From NCBI GenBank assembly GCA_015232405.1, contig JADFZS010000045.1, positions 1 through 39,199 of the forward strand: a stretch of DNA of 39,199 nt, written 5' to 3'. Positions within the stretch are counted from its first letter, which is position 1; each line of letters opens with the position of its first letter. Below the pieces are notes generated by a model, which was not told where the DNA came from, searched no databases, and saw only the letters and a list, made by a program, of their open reading frames with translations. This document shows positions 28,503-37,234 of this stretch, piece by piece. This stretch comes from Magnetococcales bacterium. GTDB taxonomy: Bacteria; Pseudomonadota; Magnetococcia; Magnetococcales; JADFYX01. The position numbers and the translations under genes were made by a program.

Positions 28503-29874
28503 TATATCTTCGGCTAAGATCCAAGGATTGGAGCGACAGCTACAGGGGTTGAGCAATCTTATCCAGGTGGAGCAGAAGGTGAGGTTGGCGGCAAATACCC
28601 AGGAGTTGGGGTTTTTGATGGTAAATGAAACCAACAGTCTGGTTGCGTATCACCAAGCTGTTTTGTGGCTTCCCAGCCAAGGGCGTAGAAGGGCTATTGC
28701 TGCTCTGTCAGGTATTTCAGAGATAGATACAAAAACACCATATGTAACCTGGTTGAAAAAGCTGGTAAAGCTGTTAAAAACCCGGAAACCCATATCCGAC
28801 CCAATCCATTTTACTGTAGATAGCCTACCTGGATCTCTAAATAAAGAGTGGACAAATTGGTTTCCAAACAACGCCTTATGGTTACCACTGCTCACCAAAG
28901 ATGGAAAGAGGATAGGGGCTATTATCCTAGCCAGAGATAAAAAGTGGTCTGATTCAGAATTAAACGTTTTGACCCATATAGCCAATACCTACTCCTATAG
29001 CCTGGAACATATGCTAAAAAAACGTGGTTTTTTTAGTCGTCTAATTCGTGCCATAACCTTCAGCAGAATATTCAGGTTGATTATGGTTGCCGGATTAGTT
29101 GCCCTGATGTGGCTACCGGTAAAGCAGTCGGTACTGGCTTCTGCGGAGGTTGTCGCCAGCAATCCCACAATGGTAAGAGCCCCTTTAGATGGAGTCATCG
29201 ACCGTTTTCATATTCAACCCAACCAACAGGTTGAACATAACCAGCTGCTGGTTAGTCTAGATGATGTGATGCTGAAAAACCGTCTGATAGTGGCGAAAAA
29301 AAATTTAAAGGTGACCAATGTAAAATATCGCCAAGCAGCACAACAGGCTGTATTTGATAGGGATAGTCAAGCAAAATTAGCCCTCTTAAAAGGGCAGATG
29401 GAACAGCAAGCCGCCGAGACACAATATTTAAAGCAGATGCTTGACCGTGTACAAATTCGTGCCGAATCAAGTGGTATTGTCATTGTCGATGATCTTAATG
29501 ATTGGCTGGGTCGTCCGGTTGTTGTGGGTGAAAAAATCCTCATGATAGCCGATAAAAGTCAGGCAGAGATTTTAATTCAACTACCTGCAAACGATGCTAT
29601 AGCCCTAAATAAAGGGGCAGAGCTACTTCTATTTTTGGGTATTGATCCACAAAACCCGATACCGGGCAGACTATATTTTGCCAGCTACAGTCCCAACGTT
29701 ACCCCGGAAGGTTTTCTAGCCTATCGGTTAAAAGGAGAGTTCAACAAAGAGGCAGGCCCACCCCCTAGAATCGGCTTAAAAGGCACAGTTAAAATCTATG
29801 GTGAAGAGGTGACGCTATTTTATTATCTTTTCCGTAGACCTCTGGCAGCCTTACGGCAAACTTTGGGAATGTGA
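28480..29874 (+). CDS. GAF-TM-HlyD adaptor: cytosolic GAF-like sensor domain joined to a periplasmic lipoyl/barrel adaptor
   Basis: A 464-residue protein. Residues about 15-180 form a GAF-like domain (QVEQKVRLAANTQELG...WLPLLTKDGKRIGAIIL...LNVLTHIANTYSYSLE), then basic residues, one membrane segment (about 194-212; LIMVAGLVALMWLPV), and a periplasmic biotinyl-lipoyl module split by a helical hairpin (about 230-350; VRAPLDGVIDRFHIQPNQQV and IRAESSGIVIVDD), then a barrel. A GAF domain on the cytosolic side of an HlyD adaptor is unusual and suggests that export is gated by a cytosolic ligand or protein. GTG 28474 is in frame, but ATG 28480 is preferred (GGGAA at 28466-28470). It overlaps the preceding adaptor gene by 23 bases and ends three bases before the M50 gene, so it clearly belongs to the operon. 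Confidence 0.85.
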   Translation: MLPSHNSDISSAKIQGLERQLQGLSNLIQVEQKVRLAANTQELGFLMVNETNSLVAYHQAVLWLPSQGRRRAIAALSGISEIDTKTPYVTWLKKLVKLLKTRKPISDPIHFTVDSLPGSLNKEWTNWFPNNALWLPLLTKDGKRIGAIILARDKKWSDSELNVLTHIANTYSYSLEHMLKKRGFFSRLIRAITFSRIFRLIMVAGLVALMWLPVKQSVLASAEVVASNPTMVRAPLDGVIDRFHIQPNQQVEHNQLLVSLDDVMLKNRLIVAKKNLKVTNVKYRQAAQQAVFDRDSQAKLALLKGQMEQQAAETQYLKQMLDRVQIRAESSGIVIVDDLNDWLGRPVVVGEKILMIADKSQAEILIQLPANDAIALNKGAELLLFLGIDPQNPIPGRLYFASYSPNVTPEGFLAYRLKGEFNKEAGPPPRIGLKGTVKIYGEEVTLFYYLFRRPLAALRQTLGM

Positions 29875-29877
29875 TAG

Positions 29878-32013
29878 ATGGATGCTAAGCAGCCAGTTGG
29901 TGAATCGGTTAAAATTACACAACTGCGCAAAGATTTGACCATATATCCCGGACCCAGATCATCAATGGGTAGTCCTACGTGGAGTCTCCATGATCCTGCT
30001 AGAAACTGTTTTTTTCGACTTGGTTGGTCGGAGTTTGAAATATTGAGCCGTCTTGATATTGGAGATCTTCAGCAGATATCTGACCGTGTAAACAGCGAAA
30101 CAACTTTGCATACCACTCCCCAACAGGTGACCTCTCTCATCCAATTTTTAGAGGTCAACAATCTTATGATTGCCGCTGGTGAGGAGGGGTTTAACAGGCT
30201 TTGTAAGCAACTAGAGGCAAAAAAAAAGAGCCTGTTTACCTGGATATTACACACCTACCTATTTTTTCGATTGCCCCTGGTTAAACCTGATAATTTTTTA
30301 AAAGCCTCACTACCCTTGGTTAGCTGGATGTTCAGCAGGGGGTTTTTCTATTTTGTACTTTTTACTGCTTTAGTTGGACTATACCTCATAGCCCGACAAT
30401 GGGAGGCTTTTATCTACACTTTTTCCCATCTATTTACCTGGGAAGGGGCGTTGCTGTTTGGTATGGCGCTGGTAGTAGTCAAGGTCGTCCATGAGTTGGG
30501 ACACGGTTATTCTGCTCGCTATTATGGCTGTCATGTACCAACCATGGGCGTGGCATTTCTGGTAATGATGCCTGTCTTATACACCGATACCAGCGAGGCG
30601 TGGAAGTTACAGTCCAAAAAGAAACGCTTGGTCATTGGTGCTTCCGGCATGCTGGCTGAACTTATCCTGGCAGTTATTGCAACCTTGAGTTGGAGTTTTC
30701 TGCCAGATGGTCCAGTTCGCAGTGCTACACTGTTTGTCGCCACCACTAGTTGGGTGATGACACTGATAGTTAACTTAAGCCCTTTTCTGCGTTTTGATGG
30801 CTATTATCTACTGTCGGATAGACTAGATATTCAAAACCTTCACGAACGTGCAACCGCCATGGGTAAGTGGTTTTTACGTAGTACACTACTGGGATTGCAA
30901 CAGCCGTGCCCGGAAGTTTTAACAGCTAGAAAAAGAAAGTTTTTAATCATTTTTGCCTACACCACCTGGCTGTATCGGCTCATTCTTTTTCTCGGTATAG
31001 CCCTGTTGGTCTACCATCTTTTTTTTAAAGTAGCTGGTATTGTCTTGATGGTGGTTGAAATTCTCTGGTTTATTATCCTTCCCATTACCAGAGAGATAAA
31101 ATACTGGACAAAAGAGAGAGAAAACTACGGTTTGAATAGAAATATCACAATTAGTGGATTGCTGTTTGGTTTGGTAGTTTTGCTGCTCATATACCCATGG
31201 AAAACCAGTGTTGAGGTTCCAGCAATTTTACGTATAGAACGCCATACCAAGATTTTTTCTCCTGCGAGTGGTCAGATCAATCTCTTCAACTTAAAAGAGG
31301 GAGATAGTGTCCATAAGGGTGATATGCTAATAAAAATGGTCTCTAAAGAGGCTGAATATAAACTGCAACAGACAAAACTTGAGATTGACCTTGCCCAATG
31401 GAAACTTGAGTTTCAGGGGATGGATCAAAACTTGATAGAGCAATCTCCGGTAATTCAACAGGAGTTGGAGAGCAAATTAACCCAACTAAATGGTTTGCAG
31501 GAACAAAAGAGTAAGATGACCATCACTGCGCCATTTTCTGGAAGAGTAGTTACACTGTCTGAGCATCTAAAAGAGGGGACATGGGTAGCTGAGAATGAAC
31601 CTCTACTGGAGTTGGTTCACACTAAAGGTTGGATTATAGAAGCCTATATAGAGGAGTCAGACTTAAGCCGGATTTATCCTGGTGTCTCTGCTGTTTTCTA
31701 CCCTGAGATACTTGATTGGCCAACTATTGATGGTAGCGTGGTAACAATTGATTCTGTTGGCACAAGAGAGCTGAATGATCCCTATCTTGTTTCTACCATG
31801 GGAGGAGACATTCCAGTTAGAGAGGGTGAAAAGGGAGAGTGGCTACCCCAAACCCCAATTTATCGCCTGATACTACACCCCAATTTGCCTGCAAACCTCC
31901 AACTAGACAAACTGTTGCGGGGCAGCGTCATACTAGACGGCAAACCCCAAAGTTACATCAATAGGGCTTGGAAAGCAGTTTTAGCCGTTTATATAAGAGA
32001 GAGCGGTTTTTAA
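29878..32013 (+). CDS. M50 (site-2-protease-like) membrane metallopeptidase fused to HlyD-type adaptor
   Basis: A 711-residue polytopic inner-membrane protein. Residues about 20-105 look like a PqqD/winged-helix-like region (WSLHDPARNCFFRLGWSEFEIL). A multi-helix membrane core follows with the zinc-binding HELGH (H205, E206, H209) and the second M50 motif LRFDGYY (D307), so all three expected zinc ligands and the catalytic Glu are present. After further membrane helices (to about 435) comes a periplasmic biotinyl-lipoyl module (about 443-580; SPASGQINLFNLKEGDSVHKGD and ITAPFSGRVVTLSEHL) and a barrel (about 590-711). By family knowledge M50 enzymes cut substrates within or near the membrane. 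Fused to an adaptor and placed last in the giant-protein operon, it is a candidate for processing the LEPR-region leader during export (inference). ATG 29878 is three bases after the previous stop. Confidence 0.88.
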   Translation: MDAKQPVGESVKITQLRKDLTIYPGPRSSMGSPTWSLHDPARNCFFRLGWSEFEILSRLDIGDLQQISDRVNSETTLHTTPQQVTSLIQFLEVNNLMIAAGEEGFNRLCKQLEAKKKSLFTWILHTYLFFRLPLVKPDNFLKASLPLVSWMFSRGFFYFVLFTALVGLYLIARQWEAFIYTFSHLFTWEGALLFGMALVVVKVVHELGHGYSARYYGCHVPTMGVAFLVMMPVLYTDTSEAWKLQSKKKRLVIGASGMLAELILAVIATLSWSFLPDGPVRSATLFVATTSWVMTLIVNLSPFLRFDGYYLLSDRLDIQNLHERATAMGKWFLRSTLLGLQQPCPEVLTARKRKFLIIFAYTTWLYRLILFLGIALLVYHLFFKVAGIVLMVVEILWFIILPITREIKYWTKERENYGLNRNITISGLLFGLVVLLLIYPWKTSVEVPAILRIERHTKIFSPASGQINLFNLKEGDSVHKGDMLIKMVSKEAEYKLQQTKLEIDLAQWKLEFQGMDQNLIEQSPVIQQELESKLTQLNGLQEQKSKMTITAPFSGRVVTLSEHLKEGTWVAENEPLLELVHTKGWIIEAYIEESDLSRIYPGVSAVFYPEILDWPTIDGSVVTIDSVGTRELNDPYLVSTMGGDIPVREGEKGEWLPQTPIYRLILHPNLPANLQLDKLLRGSVILDGKPQSYINRAWKAVLAVYIRESGF

Positions 32014-32060
32014 AATCAGTAAAAGTAGAACAAGCCGCAGAGTTTTCAAGCCAAAGCCCC

Positions 32061-32386
32061 CATTTAACCTAGAAACGGCGGTTGGCGGTGCGTACATGGC
32101 GTAACATATTGGTTTAGCTGGTGTAACAGAGCAAATCGAAGTCACCTTATTGGCGATGAGACTTTGTTCTGTTATGCCAGATGAATCAATAGGTTGCGTC
32201 AGGTGCGTGCTGACAACTGCTGTTTCTAGGAGGCTGTCGGACTTAAAAAACAACAGCTTCATAACCTATTGATATCATTATTTCATAAAACATATTAATG
32301 AAAGTATGAGTTTATTCTAAAATCAATATAATCAATCTGTTGTAAGGTTTCTCCATAGAAAGTCCGACAGGCTCCTAGGTTTAATG
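32061..32386 (+). repeat. Long imperfect palindrome (arms at least 68 bp), interrupted by a MITE-like insertion
   Basis: The left arm starts CATTTAACCTAGAAAC at 32061. The right arm ends GTTTCTAG at 32222-32229 and resumes after the insertion as GTTTAATG at 32379-32386. From CTAG 32069 inward, 68 positions compared by hand give 50 identities between the arms. Of the 18 differences, 13 are left G/right-complement A or left T/right-complement C and none are the reverse; those 13 all keep G-U pairs in a + strand transcript. It begins 47 bases after the giant operon's last stop codon and would fold into one very long RNA hairpin. A partial copy of the left arm lies at 38330-38384, inverted. It is therefore a dispersed repeat family, possibly a non-autonomous element. 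Confidence 0.75.
32230..32374. mobile_element. 145-bp MITE-like element with 15-bp terminal inverted repeats and CTAG target duplication
   Basis: GAGGCTGTCGGACTT (32230-32244) and AAGTCCGACAGGCTC (32360-32374) are inverted repeats matching at 14 of 15 positions. CTAG directly flanks both sides (32226-32229 and 32375-32378), as expected for a 4-bp target duplication. The interior is AT-rich and has no coding capacity; subterminal ACAACAG (32250-32256) and CTGTTGT (32337-32343) add another dyad. Removing the element and one CTAG restores the right end of the surrounding palindrome, which independently supports insertion. It is probably mobilised by a full-length IS elsewhere in the genome; the family cannot be named from this window. 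Confidence 0.75.
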
Positions 32387-32621
32387 TGTTATAATAAAAA
32401 AGAAGTATTTTGAATCTTTAATCAAGAGTGTCCTCCTTTAACTTAAAAAAGATCTCGTAGTAATCTTGGTCACACTATCGGCAAGTTACTTGAACTACTT
32501 TTAAATATTCCATAGATCAGATACAATGTAGTTGGAAGTCAATGGTATGATATTATTATTGATATTAGTAAGACATTCCGCGTTTTTATAATTGTTTTAT
32601 GTTTGATAGGGGATGTTGTTT

Positions 32622-35036
32622 ATGAAAGGTGAAAAGGGGTATAAACGTAGAAGGCAATGGGAGAGGCAAGAGTATTCTACGCATGTTACATTTCATCTTG
32701 ATAATGGTAATTCCCTATCCGGTAAAACTTACGATGTCGGCCTTGGAGGTGTTTTTCTCAGCACTGACAAAAACCTGGAGAAACTTGCCATTGGTGAAGA
32801 TGGTGCACTGCTACTTACTTCCGAACGCTTTGATCTAACTTTTCCCTGTACCATTGTCCGGATAAATAATGACGGTGTTGGACTGCAGTTTAAAGAGAAA
32901 CAGTCCGATTTCGGAATGTTCATTGCGCAAGAGATGGCCTTGAGTCTAATCGTAAAGACGAACAATGCTTTTGCCAATATGCAAAATCTTGAAACAACTC
33001 TAGAGACAAGTGTTTCCCAGATAAAAACCAATATGCAGGTAGAAGCTGCATCACTGTTCCTGCTGGATGATGATAAAAAGAATATTGTTTGCCGAGCTTG
33101 TGCTGGTCCGGTTGATATCATCGGTCTAAATATGCCGTTGGAAGAGGGGATTGTTGGTCAAACTATTTCCCAGGGTAAATCCCAAATTGTGCAGAATGTT
33201 AAGGAGCATTCTGGCTTTGCTGATGAAGTTGATAAATCATCAGGGTTTGAAACCGAGTCCATATTGTGTTCGCCACTTGTTATTCAGGGTGAGACAATTG
33301 GTGCAATGCAGATATTGAACAAAAGGGGGGCTGGTCATTTTACCAACCATGACCTATTGGTCTTGGATGCCCTCTCTTCAATCTCGGCCCTTGCCATACA
33401 TAATGCAAGAGAGACAGAAAAACGGATAGATGCTGAATCATCAAACCGGGCTAAAGGGGAGTTTCTGGCAAATATGAGCCATGAAATTAGAACACCTCTA
33501 AATGCTGTAATAGGTTTGACCCACCTTTGTTTACAGACTGACTTGAGCACAAAACAGCAGGATTATCTTACCAAGGTGAGTCTAAGTGCCACCTCCTTGC
33601 TGGAATTGATAAATGATATTCTTGACTTTTCAAAGATTGAATCCGGCAAACTGTCCATAGAGAATATTCCATTCAGCCTGAAAGATGTTTTTAACAAATT
33701 AGAAAACATCATGTCCGTTAAAAGCCAGGAAAAGGGGTTGAATTTTCACATTGACTCCATTGGTAATATTCCAGAATCACTGGAGGGAGACCCCAATCGT
33801 TTGTTGCAAATTTTGGTAAACCTTGTGGGTAATGCCATCAAGTTTACCGAGACTGGTAAGGTACATGTTCGCGCAGAAATGTTGGAGGAGATCTCGGACA
33901 GTGTGGGCATGAAATTCACCATTGAGGATACCGGTATCGGCATGACTCAGGACCAGATTGGCAAACTGTTCCAGAAGTTTACCCAAGGTGACTCCTCAAT
34001 AACCCGTAAATTTGGGGGGACAGGCTTGGGATTGGCCATTTCAAAAAATTTGGTCGTGATGATGGGGGGGGAAATTTCAGCTCATAGCACCCCTGATGTC
34101 GGTAGCAGTTTTATGTTTAGCGTCAACTTCAAAAAAATAGAATCTGTCAGTAAAGATTCCAGCAGTAAACAGAGTCCAGATAACAGTCTGTCCAATAAGA
34201 TAAATCTTGCTGGAGCCACACTGCTTTTAGCTGAAGATAATGAAATCAATCAACAGGTGGCAACAGAGCTTCTGGAGCAGGCACAAATCCAGGTGATATT
34301 GGCAAATAATGGAGAAGAGGCCGTTGATTTAGCAGCTAAAACTAAATTTGACGGTATATTGATGGACATGCAAATGCCTGTTATGGGCGGGTTGGAGGCT
34401 ACAATTAAAATCAGGCAGATAAAGGGGCTGGAAGAGATACCAATAATCGCAATGACAGCCAATGCAATGGCGGGTGATCGAGAGAAATGTCTGGCTTCTG
34501 GTATGAACGACCATGTAGCAAAACCTGTAGTCCCAGATAATTTATATTCAACTCTCAACAAATGGCTCTACGGAAAAATTGACCAATCAAAAGCAAGTTT
34601 AACTGGAGCGGTAGATATAAAAGGCAAAGCAAAAATATCCGATGGAAATGTCGTTTCAGAAAAATCTCACAATAAAACCGTGCTAATAGTTGATGATGTT
34701 CCTAAAAATATCTCAGTTTTAAAAGATATCCTAAACAATACATATCGGGTTCAGATTGCCACAAACGGCAATCTAGCTCTTAGGATCGCCTCATCATCTC
34801 CGCCTCCTGATATAATTGTCATGGACACCATGATGCCGATTTTAGATGGATACGAGACCGCAATTCAGCTCAAGCAAGATGACTCCACAAAAGATATCCC
34901 AATTATATTCATCCATGATGATGCCTCTACTCCATCCCCAAGACCAGACTGGTCAATCAGCAATGGAGACGATCACATGGCAAGACCAGTAAATGCTGAA
35001 TCCCTGTTAAATAAGTTAAAGAGTTGTTTGGAGTGA
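32622..35036 (+). CDS. PilZ-GAF hybrid sensor kinase with two C-terminal receivers, the last degenerate
   Basis: An 804-residue soluble kinase. An N-terminal PilZ-type domain (about 8-100) carries RRRQWER and the DxGxGG version of the usual [D/N]xSxxG loop ([12 protein letters not shown]), the c-di-GMP-binding signature. Then come a GAF domain (about 125-265; [35 protein letters not shown]), HisKA with H287 in NMSHEIRTP, HATPase (about 385-505), a receiver with D582 (PVMGG in place of PVMDG) and a final receiver with D735. In the last receiver the conserved Thr position reads FIHDD and the conserved Lys of KP is Arg (MARPV), so it may not switch normally. No HPt and no tail domain are present. 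ATG 32622 is preferred over ATG 32613 because AGGGGA (32608-32613) stands eight bases before it. Role (inference): it converts c-di-GMP level plus another ligand into phosphate signalling. Confidence 0.9.
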   Translation: MKGEKGYKRRRQWERQEYSTHVTFHLDNGNSLSGKTYDVGLGGVFLSTDKNLEKLAIGEDGALLLTSERFDLTFPCTIVRINNDGVGLQFKEKQSDFGMFIAQEMALSLIVKTNNAFANMQNLETTLETSVSQIKTNMQVEAASLFLLDDDKKNIVCRACAGPVDIIGLNMPLEEGIVGQTISQGKSQIVQNVKEHSGFADEVDKSSGFETESILCSPLVIQGETIGAMQILNKRGAGHFTNHDLLVLDALSSISALAIHNARETEKRIDAESSNRAKGEFLANMSHEIRTPLNAVIGLTHLCLQTDLSTKQQDYLTKVSLSATSLLELINDILDFSKIESGKLSIENIPFSLKDVFNKLENIMSVKSQEKGLNFHIDSIGNIPESLEGDPNRLLQILVNLVGNAIKFTETGKVHVRAEMLEEISDSVGMKFTIEDTGIGMTQDQIGKLFQKFTQGDSSITRKFGGTGLGLAISKNLVVMMGGEISAHSTPDVGSSFMFSVNFKKIESVSKDSSSKQSPDNSLSNKINLAGATLLLAEDNEINQQVATELLEQAQIQVILANNGEEAVDLAAKTKFDGILMDMQMPVMGGLEATIKIRQIKGLEEIPIIAMTANAMAGDREKCLASGMNDHVAKPVVPDNLYSTLNKWLYGKIDQSKASLTGAVDIKGKAKISDGNVVSEKSHNKTVLIVDDVPKNISVLKDILNNTYRVQIATNGNLALRIASSSPPPDIIVMDTMMPILDGYETAIQLKQDDSTKDIPIIFIHDDASTPSPRPDWSISNGDDHMARPVNAESLLNKLKSCLE

Positions 35037-35116
35037 CTTGCTTGCTATAGATATTTAAATTTTCAATAGTTTGGTAGAGAATCCACAATTCTAAAAAAAA
35101 CATTGCTTTAACCAAG

Positions 35117-35175
35117 ATAAGAGGTTGTCACCAGATCTCTTTTTCTTCAAAATAAGAGGTTGTCCCCAAATCTCT
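35117..35175. repeat. Two 24-bp direct repeats between convergent genes
   Basis: ATAAGAGGTTGTCACCAGATCTCT-like copies occur at 35117-35140 and 35152-35175 (period 35), differing at two positions. They lie between the ends of the PilZ kinase gene (+) and the membrane-protein gene (-). I see no stable hairpin or T-run that would make them a terminator. Function unknown. Confidence 0.6.
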
Positions 35176-35218
35176 CTAGCCACAACTAGCCACCCTTGAG
35201 CAAATTCTCAAGTAAGAA

Positions 35219-36391
35219 TTATTGATTAGGTTTAGATCGTAAAATATCAATAGGCATCCCGTAAGAATTGCTACTATTTTCCTTAGTACTTCTAAGCTCA
35301 ATCCTATGCATAATATGTTTATAGGACTCATATAATTGGTCTTTAATTTGTTGAGGTAAAAGAATAATATTCATATTTTGGTGTTCATTTTTATTCCAAA
35401 GTGAATATCTCCCCTTCACCCAGTAATCAATAACTACTTGAACAGGAGAGAACTTCCCATCATTCCCTGTATAAGTCTGATAATACATCCCTCCTATTAA
35501 AATATGTGTAAATTTAATTGAGCCGATGGAATAAGTTACAATTGCTTTCATTCTCAATCCATTTGCATCATTAGTATTTTTTTCGACAATATTCACTTCA
35601 CTTAAGTTCTCAGAAAGTAGTTTTTCATTATTGGTAGTAAAGCGAGAAAATGAGTTTGATGGTATCGATTTAGATGAATGTTTTCCAAGGATTTGGGGAA
35701 ACAGTAGCGTTTCCATATCCTTCTTGCTTGACCTAAAGTTTTTACTTTCAAGTAAACTTTTCGAAACAGGTATTATAATCTTTTCTCCAGGAAGAATTGC
35801 AGAACGTTCAAAGCTAAATATATAGTTGTTGTGCTTTGGATCAAAGTCGTAAATTTTTTTAAATAAATCATGAATATTTGGATCATTATCAAAAACAAAG
35901 AACGATGCGCTAAAATTACTTACAATACAGTCACAAACATTTACAAATTTCATTGTAGATATTAGGTTTTCCAATAAATTATTTGTGTTTCTTGTCAAAA
36001 ATAATTGATTATAATTTGAATTCCAAAAAATTGATAGATGTGGAGCATTTTTGACTTCTTCAGGAAGATCTTTTGAATAAAATTGCATTACAGCAAAGGT
36101 AGTGCCAATAATAGCTGCTAGACCAGCAAAAAGATTTATAAGTTTTCCAAACCACGATTTCTTTCTCTGAGATTTGTTAGATGTTTTATATGAATCTGGT
36201 TCATTCGTATCTTTATTAGAATGTTGTACTTTATTAATTTTAGGTTTCCCTTTTATGTTATAAAAAGAATACGACAAAGAAGAATAATCCTCTTGTTCTG
36301 ATGAATGATGGTCATATGGAGAATTGATAGTTATGTTTAATTTATTGAGTGGCTCGAAAAAATTTTTTGATTTTTTTATATTTGTAGACAT
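35219..36391 (-). CDS. Single-pass membrane protein of unknown function
   Basis: A 390-residue protein that I do not recognise. Residues about 1-80 are polar and Ser/Asn/Lys-rich, a basic stretch (SQRKKSWFGK) precedes one membrane segment (about 84-106; LINLFAGLAAIIGTTFAVMQFY), and a domain of about 280 residues follows with a CDC pair and alternating hydrophobic/polar pattern. By the positive-inside rule the N-terminus is cytosolic and the large C-terminal domain is outside (inference). ATG 36406 is in frame, but ATG 36391 is preferred because GGGAG stands eight bases before it on the minus strand. Base composition is lower in GC and the protein richer in Asn/Lys/Ser than its neighbours, in keeping with recent acquisition. 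It has no operon partner: it converges on the PilZ kinase gene and the upstream side is about 840 bases of AT-rich DNA. Confidence 0.7.
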   Translation of the reverse strand: MSTNIKKSKNFFEPLNKLNITINSPYDHHSSEQEDYSSLSYSFYNIKGKPKINKVQHSNKDTNEPDSYKTSNKSQRKKSWFGKLINLFAGLAAIIGTTFAVMQFYSKDLPEEVKNAPHLSIFWNSNYNQLFLTRNTNNLLENLISTMKFVNVCDCIVSNFSASFFVFDNDPNIHDLFKKIYDFDPKHNNYIFSFERSAILPGEKIIIPVSKSLLESKNFRSSKKDMETLLFPQILGKHSSKSIPSNSFSRFTTNNEKLLSENLSEVNIVEKNTNDANGLRMKAIVTYSIGSIKFTHILIGGMYYQTYTGNDGKFSPVQVVIDYWVKGRYSLWNKNEHQNMNIILLPQQIKDQLYESYKHIMHRIELRSTKENSSNSYGMPIDILRSKPNQ

Positions 36392-36406
36392 TTGAAAAGC
36401 TCCCAT

Positions 36407-37110
36407 ATCACTATAAAGAATAAGACGCTAAAACTATTGAAAAATAATAAACTCTACAGAAAACTTGGAACACTCTAGAATAAAGTTGGTATGGATGCAT
36501 GTTTTTTTACTGATGGAATTTTGTGGGCAAGCTTTTAATTCTGAGGACAACTATATATCTATTTATTCTTCACAGAATTCTGTGGATATTTATGTCAAGT
36601 TTTAAACTAAAATTAGTATAAATAACTAGAATATATTAAATCATTACAACACAACTTGTTTTGTTACAGTTTAACTTATAAAACATTAAAGTCAAATATA
36701 AATTAGAGTGTTTTGTGTTGGTATAAACTTGATTAAACACTAAACATGTGGGGCATTTTTACTTAGAGTGGTGTTTGTTTGATGATAAATGGTCTGATTA
36801 TTTTGTTATGGAAGTCATAAAAAAAATAGACAAGGCTATTGGTTGGATTATGTCATCCGAAATGGGGTAGGGGTTGTTCCTGATGATTTGTATAGCTTTA
36901 AATATTGCTCTTGGTACAATCAGATATTTGGTAGAAAAGTCTGTTATTCACCGGATTATTCAAAACGTTAGTGGCGATACTGATTTTTAGTTGCGGTTTT
37001 AGTAGGAGAGATTCTGAACAGTTTAATTGTCTGATAGGAGCCTTGTTTTGAAGGGTTTAACTGCTAATATCGTGTAATTAATTGTTATTTTATTGAAGCT
37101 TGAATTTTTT
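36407..37110. other. AT-rich stretch with no supported gene
   Basis: About 700 bases of AT-rich sequence upstream of the minus-strand membrane-protein gene. The only frame of note is 36808-36990 on the plus strand: about 60 codons with one internal TAG (36868-36870) and a hydrophobic stretch (FLMICIALNIALG). It has no Shine-Dalgarno and I do not recognise it. The region probably holds the promoter of the minus-strand gene and remnants of transferred DNA. Confidence 0.4.
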
Positions 37111-37115
37111 TGTTT

Positions 37116-37204
37116 TGTACACTATAAGACTCACAAAGTAGTTTGTGTACACCAAAAGCTGATTTAGTGTACACAAAGTCAGTTTCTGTTATTTGATTGT
37201 ACAC
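37116..37204. repeat. Symmetric array of four TGTACAC motifs
   Basis: TGTACAC occurs at 37116, 37146, 37168 and 37198; the intervals are 30, 22 and 30 bases, symmetric about roughly 37160. The flanks orient the copies: the two left copies read AGTGTACA-AAA on the minus strand and the two right copies read GTGTACACAAA on the plus strand, so the array has dyad symmetry. It lies about 30 bases beyond the stop of a decayed minus-strand gene. It could be an operator for a dimeric regulator or transposase-binding sites at an element end. Confidence 0.55.
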
Positions 37205-37234
37205 AAAATTCTGTCCTCTAAAATATAGTATTGT

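Noticed and set aside
31981-32262. Minus-strand open frame of 93 codons
   Set aside because: It runs across the end of the M50 gene and through the palindrome into the inserted element; no Shine-Dalgarno and no protein-like domain.
32061-32386. Palindrome considered as an integron attC site
   Set aside because: ATTTAAC fits the RYYYAAC core, but the partner GTTTAAT does not fit GTTRRRY. The arms are longer than usual and no integrase or cassette-like gene is adjacent.
36808-36990. 60-codon frame with a hydrophobic stretch and one internal TAG
   Set aside because: No ribosome-binding site, an internal stop, AT-rich context and no family recognised; chance is a fair explanation, so it was not called a pseudogene.
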